48,374 bases of DNA. It comes from Clostridiales bacterium VE202-21 (GTDB taxonomy: Bacteria; Bacillota; Clostridia; Lachnospirales; Lachnospiraceae). The notes beneath the pieces were generated by a model. It was not told where the DNA came from. It worked only from the letters and a program-made list of their open reading frames with translations, and did no database searches. The position numbers and the translations under genes are program-made. The DNA lies in the NCBI GenBank assembly GCA_000509105.1, contig BAIF02000019.1, forward strand, positions 1 to 48,374, read 5' to 3'. This document shows, in pieces, positions 25,044 through 32,932 of the stretch. Every line of letters begins with the position of its first letter. Position 1 is the first letter of the stretch.

Positions 25044-25745
25044 ATGAAGGACAACGAGCTTCTATTCGACCGCAAAAGCCATGTGCTGTATTCAAAGCCT
25101 TGCAAGAAAGAAATCCTGGCGAAAATCGTCCTGCACTATCCGGAAGCAGAGCGGGAGACAGTATGGGAAAAGGTGCAGCGGCAGTACGCGGTCTTTCTCT
25201 CCGACTGGCGCACCGACTTGGGCGGCAAAAAGAACTTCCACAACGGCGTAGGCGGCACCTACGACTGCATCGCCATCATGAGCTATTATGTGGTCTGCAA
25301 CGCAGTTACTTCGTTCCGTGAAATCGAAGAGATGGAGGAAAATCTGATCCTGCCGATCTTCCGCAGGCTGCGGTTTGTGGACTGCAACAAGCCGTTTTGG
25401 AGGAAGCTGATGTACAAGGCGTTTGTTCGTGCGAAAAGCGGCTGCGACAAATGGCACGATTACGAGATGTCGGTTGCGCCTTACGAAAACGGCAAGCCTA
25501 TTTATTATGAGTTTACGTCGTGTCCGGCGGCGGAGTTTGCTATCAAGCACGGTCTTACGGATATTATGCCCGCCCTGTGCAATGTGGACTATGCGTCCAT
25601 AGAGCTGCTGCACGCAAAGCTTATACGGGCGACTACCTGCGTGAACGGCTGCCGGTGCGACTATACCATCTGCGGCGATCAGGACCCGTATGTAAAAGAA
25701 CATCCCGAATACCGGGATGAGGCGGGCTTCAGGAGGAATCGGTAA
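25044..25745 (+). CDS. L-2-amino-thiazoline-4-carboxylate hydrolase family protein (copy 1)
   Basis: A 233-residue protein of the ATC hydrolase family; founding members open the thiazoline ring of ATC on the way to cysteine. Shared signs: a central FTSCPAAEFA, then IMPALCNVDYAS and a Cys-rich end GCRCDYTICG. ATG 25044 follows AGGGAGG. The stop overlaps the next ATG by one base (TAATG). Ring opening of a thiazoline or related ring is the likely chemistry, inferred from family; the true substrate is unknown. Confidence 0.72.
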   Translation: MKDNELLFDRKSHVLYSKPCKKEILAKIVLHYPEAERETVWEKVQRQYAVFLSDWRTDLGGKKNFHNGVGGTYDCIAIMSYYVVCNAVTSFREIEEMEENLILPIFRRLRFVDCNKPFWRKLMYKAFVRAKSGCDKWHDYEMSVAPYENGKPIYYEFTSCPAAEFAIKHGLTDIMPALCNVDYASIELLHAKLIRATTCVNGCRCDYTICGDQDPYVKEHPEYRDEAGFRRNR

Positions 25746-26236
25746 TGCTTTTACAGGTGATTTTGGAAGGCATCGGGCTGGGCGTTCTGCTCATTTTGGT
25801 TTGCGCCATCGGTATCCGCAAGGGCGCGGTGGGCATGGTGCATCTTTACAGCCCGGAGGTGCAGGAGCGGTGCGTAACGCTGGGACTTACAACACACGCG
25901 AAAATTAAGCGAAATGCTTTGATTTTCAAAGCTGTCTGCGTCCCCGGATATATCGCCTATGTGCTGGTCTGCGTCTATGCGCTCAACGGCGCAAAGGGCT
26001 TCATTCAGGGCTTTTGGCAGCTGCTGGTCATACTGTCCGTTATGAATCTCATAGACCGTTTTTGGGTTGACGGCTATTGGGTAGGACATACGAACGCATG
26101 GGAAATTCCGGGAACGGAAGACCTGAAACCCTACATTACAGCCAAGGATAAGGGCAAAAAGTGGCTGTTCGGCACAGTTGGTATGGCGGTCATTTCGGCA
26201 GCACTGGCGACGATTACGTCGGTATTTATTCACTGA
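25745..26236 (+). CDS. Membrane protein of unknown function
   Basis: A 163-residue protein with about four hydrophobic helices (residues ~5-25, 58-80, 88-105, 140-162). The middle loop has FWVDGYWVGHTNAWEIPGTEDL. It overlaps the ATC-type gene by one base and ends 13 bases before the next methyltransferase, so it belongs to the operon. No family recognised. It could anchor the enzymes or pass a metabolite. Confidence 0.72.
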   Translation: MLLQVILEGIGLGVLLILVCAIGIRKGAVGMVHLYSPEVQERCVTLGLTTHAKIKRNALIFKAVCVPGYIAYVLVCVYALNGAKGFIQGFWQLLVILSVMNLIDRFWVDGYWVGHTNAWEIPGTEDLKPYITAKDKGKKWLFGTVGMAVISAALATITSVFIH

Positions 26237-26249
26237 AGGAGATACCTAT

Positions 26250-27080
26250 ATGAAATATAAAATCGAGAAAAACACCGTACAGGAGACGCTGATCATTCCG
26301 CTGTATGCGCGGAAGGTCTGCTCAGAACTATACCCGAATCTTTACCGGGACGAAACAGCGGTTCGCCTGATTGACGAGATCGACTACGATTTTTCTGAGG
26401 CGGAGAAAAACTCCCGCGGTCTGATGCAGCGTTTCGGTTCACTGGAGGTGGCCATGCGGCAGAATGACCTTGCTTTCGAGGTGCGGGATTACCTGAAAGG
26501 CCACCCCAATGCGGCGGTGGTCAATCTGGGCTGCGGGCTGGACAGTACCGGAAAAAGCTGTGATAACGGCAGTTGCAAAATCTACAATCTGGACTTTCCC
26601 GATGTCATAGCCGTGCGTAACGAGCTTTTGTCCGCCGGGGAGCGTGAGGAAAATATCCCATGCGATTTGAATGACACGGCGTGGTTTTCCCAAATCGACG
26701 CAACCGGCGGGGCAATATTTTTTGCCTCCGGGGTGTTCTACTATTTTCTGACTGAGCAGGTCAAGGCGCTGGTACAGCAAATGGCAGACGCTTTTCCGGG
26801 CAGTGTGCTGGTGTTTGACGCTGCAAATCGGACGGCGGTGAAGATGATCGCCAAGACATGGCTCAAGAGTGCGAAGATCAAGGATGTGGGCGCGTATTTC
26901 GCAGTTTCGGACGCTCCCCAAGAGATCAGTGCGTGGGATAGTCGCTTGCAGGTCACCAGCCGAGGCTATATGCTGGGCTACACCGATTTGAAAGACCCAT
27001 CCGTCAGCGGCTTTTTCCGCTTTCTCGCCAAAGTCGGTGACGGAATGATGAAGATGCAGATTGTAAAGATCAACTTTTGA
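26250..27080 (+). CDS. LCMT-type SAM-dependent O-methyltransferase (second copy)
   Basis: A 276-residue protein of the PPM1/LCMT/TcmP group, paralogous to the one at 21940: IIPLYARKVCSELYP, IDEIDYDFSEAE, and SAM motif VVNLGCGLDST (~90-100), then FFASGVFYYFLTEQV. GAAGGAG precedes ATG 26250; a longer frame overlaps the membrane protein and has no site. The presence of two carboxyl/hydroxyl methyltransferases near three esterase-type hydrolases suggests that methyl esters are made and removed on one compound series. Confidence 0.85.
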   Translation: MKYKIEKNTVQETLIIPLYARKVCSELYPNLYRDETAVRLIDEIDYDFSEAEKNSRGLMQRFGSLEVAMRQNDLAFEVRDYLKGHPNAAVVNLGCGLDSTGKSCDNGSCKIYNLDFPDVIAVRNELLSAGEREENIPCDLNDTAWFSQIDATGGAIFFASGVFYYFLTEQVKALVQQMADAFPGSVLVFDAANRTAVKMIAKTWLKSAKIKDVGAYFAVSDAPQEISAWDSRLQVTSRGYMLGYTDLKDPSVSGFFRFLAKVGDGMMKMQIVKINF

Positions 27081-27094
27081 AAGAGGCGTTTTGA

Positions 27095-28027
27095 ATGAAA
27101 CACATCCACTTTGATGTTGAAAGTGATGGCTTTTACGGCGCATATTGGGCATGCAAGGACGGCTCGGACTGCGCCGTCATCGCCATGCTCGGCGACGACC
27201 CCGAGGATTATATGGCGCGCTCTGCGGTGAAGTGGCTACTTCGCCTCGGCGTGAACGTATTGACCATGTCGCCCGGGAAAAAGGACTACAGTCATCACAA
27301 CTATCCGCTTGAATACATCGAAAAAGCGATTGCATGGCTCAAATTACACGGCAACGAAAAAATAGGCATTGCAGGAGCCTCAACGACCGGCACGCTCGCC
27401 CTGACGGCGGCTTCGCTATTTGATGATATCTCTCTGACCATCGCAATGACCCCCAGCGACTTTGTGTGGCAGGGGTTCATGCAGGGCAAAAAGGATGGCT
27501 GCAAGGAATGGCCAATCGAGGGAGAATCACTCTTTTCTTACAAGGGAAAGCCCTTGCCATACATGCCGTTTCGCTATCAGCACCCTGACTATTGGAGCAT
27601 AATCTCGGAGGAGTCCAAACGCACCGGCAATATGGTTGCCTCCCGCAAGCTGTTTGACGACTCTGAAGCGGCGCACCCGATTACCGAGGAGGAATTCATA
27701 AAGGTCGAGAATATCTGCGGCAAGCTGTTTCTTGTCGGTGCAGAGGACGACGCACTTTGGGACACCGCAAAATATATCCGCCGCATGGAAAAACGCCTTG
27801 CGGAGAAACCACACTCCTGCGAAGTCGAGGCGGTCGTATATGAGCACGGCACGCATTTTGTTTTCCCCGACGGTATGCTCAAGACCATGCTTCCCGTCGG
27901 CTCGGCACTGTTTGTCAAGCTGGCGTTCAGCGCTGCGAAGAAATATCCCAGGGAGTGTAAAACGGCTCGCATTGACATTGACCGCCGCATGACCCGCGTG
28001 ATATGCGATTGGAGGGACAAAAAGTGA
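27095..28027 (+). CDS. Alpha/beta hydrolase, acyl-CoA thioester hydrolase/BAAT-like
   Basis: A 310-residue hydrolase resembling the BAAT C-terminal (acyl-CoA thioesterase/acyltransferase) fold: nucleophile in AGASTTG (S96), GAEDDALWDT (~213-222, likely acid) and HGTHFVFP (~253). The family hydrolyses thioesters or transfers acyl groups. It overlaps the next gene's GTG start by 4 bases (GTGA). Third hydrolase of the operon. Assignment of the acid and histidine is by pattern only. Confidence 0.75.
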   Translation: MKHIHFDVESDGFYGAYWACKDGSDCAVIAMLGDDPEDYMARSAVKWLLRLGVNVLTMSPGKKDYSHHNYPLEYIEKAIAWLKLHGNEKIGIAGASTTGTLALTAASLFDDISLTIAMTPSDFVWQGFMQGKKDGCKEWPIEGESLFSYKGKPLPYMPFRYQHPDYWSIISEESKRTGNMVASRKLFDDSEAAHPITEEEFIKVENICGKLFLVGAEDDALWDTAKYIRRMEKRLAEKPHSCEVEAVVYEHGTHFVFPDGMLKTMLPVGSALFVKLAFSAAKKYPRECKTARIDIDRRMTRVICDWRDKK

Positions 28028-28686
28028 CCTATTTTGGAATGCCTTTCGGCATGTGGACGATGTTTGCAGGCTCATTCCAAAAACAGCTGACCGCGGTGCT
28101 GGACTATGATACGGCCACCGCAAGAGCCATCACGAAAAAAGCAAAGCCGAAATACAGGGAGATCATCTCCGAGCTGCCCGAATTTGAAAAAGGCGACCGG
28201 TTCAAGATGAACCTCGTCAACTGCGCGATGATCGGTGCGTTTATTCTCTCCATGCCGGAGCGCCCGGATGTGGAGCGGCTGACGGAGTATTATGCAAAAT
28301 CCATGATGACAAAGCCGATGAAATGGTTTTGCCGCAAGAGCGGAAAAAACAAGTTTACCCCCAAAGATATTTCCGGCATGAAGGCGACCGCCACCTTGAA
28401 AGCCGCCGACCGCAACCCCTATTCCTGGAACATGGAGTTTTACGAATACCCCGACGGCAGCGGCTACGAGGGACGCTTTACCAAATGCGGCATCTGTGTG
28501 CTGATGAAAAAGCTGGGGCTATATGACCTCACTCCTGCGCTGTGCCGTCTGGACTACACCATGAGCGAAGCCGGCGGCGCGACTGACTTTGTGCGGCAGT
28601 ACACCCTCGCCTCCGGCGGCCCATACTGCGACTGCGGGTATAAAAAGAAGGGCTTCGTAAAGCCTGAGACGGAGGCCGGACGATGA
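28024..28686 (+). CDS. ATC hydrolase family protein (copy 2)
   Basis: A 220-residue protein with the family pattern seen in the other copies: KCGICVLMKKLGLYDLTPALCRLDYTM and a Cys-rich end GGPYCDCGYKKK. The start is GTG 28024, set by GGAGGG at 28011-28017; ATG 28003 precedes that site. It overlaps both neighbours by 4 bases (GTGA upstream, ATGA downstream), the tightest coupling in the operon. Expected chemistry: opening of a thiazoline or like ring; substrate unknown. Confidence 0.7.
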   Translation: MTYFGMPFGMWTMFAGSFQKQLTAVLDYDTATARAITKKAKPKYREIISELPEFEKGDRFKMNLVNCAMIGAFILSMPERPDVERLTEYYAKSMMTKPMKWFCRKSGKNKFTPKDISGMKATATLKAADRNPYSWNMEFYEYPDGSGYEGRFTKCGICVLMKKLGLYDLTPALCRLDYTMSEAGGATDFVRQYTLASGGPYCDCGYKKKGFVKPETEAGR

Positions 28687-29282
28687 AGGAAACCTATCTC
28701 TCCCGTGATTTTCGGGAGACTGCGGCACATTGCTTTCCCTCGCAGGCCAAAGAGCTGAATGCATTTTTTGATGCGCGGTTGAATGTGCTGCTGGCTGAAA
28801 ATGCAGATGCAAGCAAGGAAAAGCAATACCACCTCAAGCGGCAGATCTTACCGGGCGTTGCGGCCTACGAAACCTTGCAGCGGGTCATGCCGAAAGAGGA
28901 GGCGCTGCAAATCGTTCACGGCTATGTGGAGCGGCTGGCGAGAACGAGTCACAAACAGCTTGCCACCCTGCTGCTCATACCGGGGCTTTACCGCCTTGTT
29001 CCCAGCGTTTTCGTCAAATCCACGCGGAGCGTCTTCGGCCCGGCGGCGGGCTTTGACTCAAAGGAGCTGCAGGTCGGCAACGGTATATGGCGTGTGGATA
29101 TGATGAAATGTCCATATCATGACACCTGCGTGGCATACGGATGTCCTGAGCTGTGCTGCTGCTTTTGCGACAGCGACGACATCAGCTACACCGGTCTTCA
29201 TCCGAAGCTCATTTGGCATCGAACAAAAACGCTGGGGCGCGGCGATGACCGCTGCGACTTTTGCATGAAGATCATGAAATAA
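28683..29282 (+). CDS. ATC hydrolase family protein (copy 3, diverged)
   Basis: A 199-residue protein. Its C-terminal half keeps the family layout with extra cysteines: MKCPYHDTCVAYGCPELCCCFCDSDDI, then RGDDRCDFCMK. The N-terminal half is helical. The many cysteines could bind metal. ATG 28683 overlaps the previous stop (ATGA). It is the most diverged of the four copies, so it may use another substrate or serve another role. Confidence 0.65.
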   Translation: MKETYLSRDFRETAAHCFPSQAKELNAFFDARLNVLLAENADASKEKQYHLKRQILPGVAAYETLQRVMPKEEALQIVHGYVERLARTSHKQLATLLLIPGLYRLVPSVFVKSTRSVFGPAAGFDSKELQVGNGIWRVDMMKCPYHDTCVAYGCPELCCCFCDSDDISYTGLHPKLIWHRTKTLGRGDDRCDFCMKIMK

Positions 29283-29519
29283 ATGCACAGGAATGAAGAA
29301 GATGAAGAAGGAAGAAAAGAAACCGTTTATCCAAGGTGGATGCTTGCTTTCCATCCGGTCACATGGAACCTTCTGCTGGCTGCAGTACCGGATATTGCGC
29401 AGGCAATGCAGATGCCGGTGGCTACATGGATGTCCGTGATGAGCCAGAGCAGCACGAACAGTGCTATCATGATCTGGTGCATTGCGGCTGCGGTTTATGA
29501 GAGAAGTCACACTCAATAA
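29283..29519 (+). CDS. Short uncertain frame, possibly a decayed gene
   Basis: 78 codons directly after the stop of copy 3. The product has an acidic start and a mildly hydrophobic stretch (residues ~20-70). No ribosome site lies before ATG 29283, and a competing start at ~29300 (MKKEEKK) is soon closed by stops. In an operon otherwise packed with 1-50-base gaps, this 252-base interval looks like a decayed or frameshifted gene. Weak support. Confidence 0.3.
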   Translation: MHRNEEDEEGRKETVYPRWMLAFHPVTWNLLLAAVPDIAQAMQMPVATWMSVMSQSSTNSAIMIWCIAAAVYERSHTQ

Positions 29520-29534
29520 AAAGGAGTCTTGAAT

Positions 29535-30326
29535 ATGAAGCCTGACTACAAAAACTGGATTCCCAAGGGAATGCTGGTTTCGCTCATCGCGGGAACGGTG
29601 CTGTCCTTTACGCTGCTGCTGGTTTTCGGCGTATTCGGCGTCTGTGTGAGCGGAAAGCTGCGCGTCGTGCTGGGAGAGGTGTTCGGCATTGCCTTTGTCG
29701 TTTGTGCAAAGTACACCCAGTGGTGCGTGTATGCCTATCGTGTCTTTTCCTATGACGGCGAGCGCAAGCTCTCAAAGCAGATCATTGACGGCACGGCGGA
29801 GCATATCACGCTGCCGGAGGGCGGTGTGGGACTGGACATCGGCTGCGGCAGCGGTGCGCTGACCATTGCCTGCGCAAAGCGCAATCCTCAGAGAAAAATG
29901 ATCGGTATCGACCGCTGGGGCAAGGAATACGCCTCCTTCAGCCTGCCGCTGTGCGAAAAAAACGCCGCTGCGGAGGGCGTGAAGAACGCTTCGTTCAGGC
30001 GCGGAAACGCCGTAAAGCTGGATTTCCCCGACGAGAGCTTCGACGCGGTGACCAGCAACTATGTCTATCATAATATCACGGGAAAGGACAAGCAGCAGCT
30101 TCTGCTGGAAACGCTGCGCATGCTGAAAAAGGGCGGAACATTTGCTATCTATGACCTGATGTCACCCCGCAGATACGGCGATATGCAGGCGTTTGTCCAA
30201 AAGCTCATGGACATGGGCTATGAGCGCGTGGAGCTGATGGACACGGCCGACGGCAGCTTTATGACACCGAAGGAAGCCGGACGCCTGATGCTTTGCGGCT
30301 CAACATTGCTGGTGGGAAGAATGTAA
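29535..30326 (+). CDS. Membrane-anchored class I SAM-dependent methyltransferase
   Basis: A 263-residue methyltransferase with two N-terminal hydrophobic segments (~12-38 and ~42-60) before the catalytic domain: motif I GLDIGCGSG (~95-103), GIDRWGKEY, FPDESFDAVTSNYVYHNI and LRMLKKGGTFAIYD. ATG 29535 follows AAGGAG at 29520-29525; TTG 29529 is too close. The membrane anchor sets it apart from the other methyltransferases and suggests it acts at the membrane, perhaps on a substrate entering or leaving. Confidence 0.85.
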   Translation: MKPDYKNWIPKGMLVSLIAGTVLSFTLLLVFGVFGVCVSGKLRVVLGEVFGIAFVVCAKYTQWCVYAYRVFSYDGERKLSKQIIDGTAEHITLPEGGVGLDIGCGSGALTIACAKRNPQRKMIGIDRWGKEYASFSLPLCEKNAAAEGVKNASFRRGNAVKLDFPDESFDAVTSNYVYHNITGKDKQQLLLETLRMLKKGGTFAIYDLMSPRRYGDMQAFVQKLMDMGYERVELMDTADGSFMTPKEAGRLMLCGSTLLVGRM

Positions 30327-30503
30327 TCGGCGCGGCATCATGGAAAGCTGATCTCCGCACAGTTTGACAGCTACCGCCGGAGCATGGCGGAATGTACCGA
30401 CCGCAAGACTGCCGGGCTATATATGGACGCGATGATGGTCTATCACTTCGGCGGCTGGGCTGCGTTTCTTAAGCCTGTAAATAAATCACGGGAGGAAAAG
30501 TGA
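30327..30503 (+). pseudogene. Gene remnant in frame with the methyltransferase stop
   Basis: 58 sense codons run from the methyltransferase stop to TGA 30501-30503 and read like real protein (LISAQFDSYRRSM, then LYMDAMMVYHFGGWAAFL). There is no start with a ribosome site near its beginning; the first in-frame ATG is mid-way. It is probably the C-terminal end of a deleted gene. Family not recognised. Confidence 0.45.
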
Positions 30504-30504
30504 T

Positions 30505-31131
30505 ATGAAATACAACGGTTTTTATTTCTGGATATTCAAAAGCCCGATGAAAAAGGTTCTGGCAGAGAAGTACGGCAGGGAATATGCCGCCGACATTATA
30601 AAAAAGAGCAAAAAGGTCTATCGTGAGCTTGTCGAGAAAGCAGACGACATCGGTGACGATAACCCTATGGCATACAACGAGTTGTTCGCCCTTGCCTTCG
30701 TTGCGCCCTATGTGGCAAGCGAAAAGAAAATTCCGCCAACGGCCGTGCAGGAAATGATGCGCCGCTCACTCTATCATATCAAGTGGTATTTTGCAAAGAC
30801 CGACTTGAATACCGACAAGGGCAAGGCGGAGAACAAAAAGAGCGTTGTCAAATACGCCAAATGGTACACGCCCGATAAGGAAGCGAAATACCCGACCTCC
30901 TTCAAGGTGGATTTTGTCGGGCAGCCGTATGAGGGTGCCTGTTACTACCGCATTACCCGCTGCCCGATTTGCATTTACACGGAGAAACTCGGTGTTTCCG
31001 AACTCATGCCGTTGTTCTGCGAACTTGATGAAGTGATGATCACGCTTCAGCACGGCGTGCTGCACAGAAAACAGACGCTGGCGAATGGCGGAGAGTATTG
31101 CGACTACTTTATTACCGGAAACAGAGAATAA
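30505..31131 (+). CDS. ATC hydrolase family protein (copy 4)
   Basis: A 208-residue protein with the family marks ITRCPICIYTEKLGVSELMPLFCELDEVM and the end GGEYCDYFITG. It is the last gene of the operon, before a strong terminator. GGGAGG precedes ATG 30505. The N-terminus (FWIFKSPMKKVLAEKYG) resembles copy 2 in layout. Four members of one hydrolase family in a single operon suggest several ring or amide bonds on a common substrate, or recent duplication. Confidence 0.72.
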   Translation: MKYNGFYFWIFKSPMKKVLAEKYGREYAADIIKKSKKVYRELVEKADDIGDDNPMAYNELFALAFVAPYVASEKKIPPTAVQEMMRRSLYHIKWYFAKTDLNTDKGKAENKKSVVKYAKWYTPDKEAKYPTSFKVDFVGQPYEGACYYRITRCPICIYTEKLGVSELMPLFCELDEVMITLQHGVLHRKQTLANGGEYCDYFITGNRE

Positions 31132-31136
31132 ACGGA

Positions 31137-31175
31137 GAAGCTCGTATCGGTCAATAGCTGATACGAGCTTCTTTT
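31137..31175. terminator. Terminator between the convergent cargo operons
   Basis: GAAGCTCGTATC (31137-31148) pairs perfectly with GATACGAGCTTC (31160-31171); TTTT follows. It ends the methyltransferase operon and lies before the 3' end of the minus-strand transporter operon, so it may work in both directions. Confidence 0.85.
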
Positions 31176-31198
31176 CATGTTTTTTAGATTGTGTTTCT

Positions 31199-32932
31199 TC
31201 AGACCTTCCACCCGGCCGCCTGCTGCCGCTCCACCACGAAGCGGCGGTAGAGTCCGTCAACATCAACCAGCTCGTCATGGGTGCCCTGCTGAACGATCTC
31301 GCCGTGATCGACCACAAAAATTTGGTCGGCATGGCGCACAGTTTTCAGCCGGTGAGCAATCATGATGACCGTCTTATCGTGGGTCAATTCCGCAACAGCC
31401 TCCATCAGCTCCTTTTCATTTTCGGGGTCAACATTGGCAGTGGCTTCGTCCAGAATGATGATAGGCGCGTCCTTCATAATTGCCCGGGCGATGGAAATGC
31501 GCTGGCGCTCGCCGCCGGAAAGCGAGCTGCCTGCCTCGCCGATGACGGTGTCAAAGCCGTCCGGCAGTGCCATGATAAAGTCGTAGCACCGCGCCTTCTT
31601 TGCAGCGGCCTGCACCTCCTCCATGGAAGCATCGGGCTTTCCGAAGCGGATGTTATTGGCGATGGTGTCCGAGAACAGATAGGTCCGCTGGAACACGAAG
31701 GAGAAATTGCGGATGAGGCTGTCGTAGCTGTATTCCCGCACATCCCGCCCGCCAAGGCGCACGCTGCCTGACTGCACATCCCAGAACCTCGCCATAAGAT
31801 TGCAGAGAGTGGTCTTGCCGGAGCCGGAGGGGCCGACGATAGCGACCGTGGTTTTTTCCGGGATGGTCAGGGACACGTCGTGCAGGATGGGCTTGCTGTC
31901 ATAGGAAAAATCCACATGAGACAAGGCGATGTCTTCCCGTTCCGGCGTCAGGTCTTCGCCATCGATGTCCATAGGTTCTACGTTCAAAATGGCGTTGGCC
32001 TTGTCTACGCCGATATCAATGGAGCGAAACAGAGCCGAAAAGCTCCCGGCAGAATCCAGCTGTTCAAAGAGAATGAAGGAGCAGATCAGCATCAAAAGGC
32101 AGTTTGTAAGCTCCATAGTGCCGCCGAAGTAAAAGCCGATGGCAGCGGTGCAGACGGCAACGCCGGTGAGCTTGTTGACGATGAACTGCGCCAGCATATA
32201 AAGAACAGACGGTATCTCCATGGCGAAGGAAGCCTTGCGGGCTTCCTCCACGGCACCGTGTACCTGCGTTGCGGAATCGTGGGTCAGGTCAAAATTCTTG
32301 ACCTCGGCGATGCCCCGCACATATTCCAGCACCTTGGAGACAAGCCGCTCATCGGCATTGAACTTCCACTGGGAAAGGGTCTGCTCAGCTTGCTGCATGG
32401 CAGCGTTGACGGCGAAGAACAGCACCAGTCCGGTAAGCGTAATAAGTCCCATACGCCAGTCAAAGAGGAACATTATCGCCGCAATGATGCCGGAGGTCAG
32501 GAAGCCCCTCGTTGTGACCATGACCACCCGTGTGGCAATGTTGGCCATGTTCTCCATGGTGTTGGTGGTGACGGAGGTCACCTCACCCAGGCTGTTGTCA
32601 TTGAACCAGCCCATAGGCAGATACCGCAGATGCTCGGCAATCTCAATTCGCTTGTTGGCGCAGGCACGGTAGCCTGCACGGGTCTGGAGCATAGTGGCCT
32701 TCATATTGATGGCAATCGTAATGATTAATGAGATTACGATAATGCCGAGGCTCGTCCAGAGCGTCGGCATGGTGACATTTTTAGTGAGTAGCGCCTGAAT
32801 GACGATGGCAGTGGCGGGAATCCGCATGGCGGAGCAGATGGCGCTGATCACGCCCAGCCAGATGGATGTCATAAACAGCCTGCGGTTGTCTGCCCCGCAG
32901 AAGGCAAAAAACTTTTTCAGTGTCTTGAGCAT
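31199..32932 (-). CDS. ABC half-transporter, membrane plus ATPase (layer C, second of pair)
   Basis: A 577-residue type IV (exporter-fold) ABC protein. Six membrane helices occupy ~20-310. The ATPase domain has Walker A GPSGSGKTT, signature LSGGERQR, Walker B IIILDEAT and switch HRLKT. Such pairs form heterodimers; YbtPQ and IrtAB of this fold import metal-siderophores, most others export. ATG 32932 follows GGGGAGGTGG and overlaps the upstream stop by one base. Last gene of the operon. Confidence 0.92.
   Translation of the reverse strand: MLKTLKKFFAFCGADNRRLFMTSIWLGVISAICSAMRIPATAIVIQALLTKNVTMPTLWTSLGIIVISLIITIAINMKATMLQTRAGYRACANKRIEIAEHLRYLPMGWFNDNSLGEVTSVTTNTMENMANIATRVVMVTTRGFLTSGIIAAIMFLFDWRMGLITLTGLVLFFAVNAAMQQAEQTLSQWKFNADERLVSKVLEYVRGIAEVKNFDLTHDSATQVHGAVEEARKASFAMEIPSVLYMLAQFIVNKLTGVAVCTAAIGFYFGGTMELTNCLLMLICSFILFEQLDSAGSFSALFRSIDIGVDKANAILNVEPMDIDGEDLTPEREDIALSHVDFSYDSKPILHDVSLTIPEKTTVAIVGPSGSGKTTLCNLMARFWDVQSGSVRLGGRDVREYSYDSLIRNFSFVFQRTYLFSDTIANNIRFGKPDASMEEVQAAAKKARCYDFIMALPDGFDTVIGEAGSSLSGGERQRISIARAIMKDAPIIILDEATANVDPENEKELMEAVAELTHDKTVIMIAHRLKTVRHADQIFVVDHGEIVQQGTHDELVDVDGLYRRFVVERQQAAGWKV

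Noticed and set aside
20461..31175. Complete biosynthetic cluster for a siderophore
   Set aside because: No NRPS, PKS, NIS synthetase or salicylate/cysteine-activating gene is present, so only modification or breakdown can be argued.
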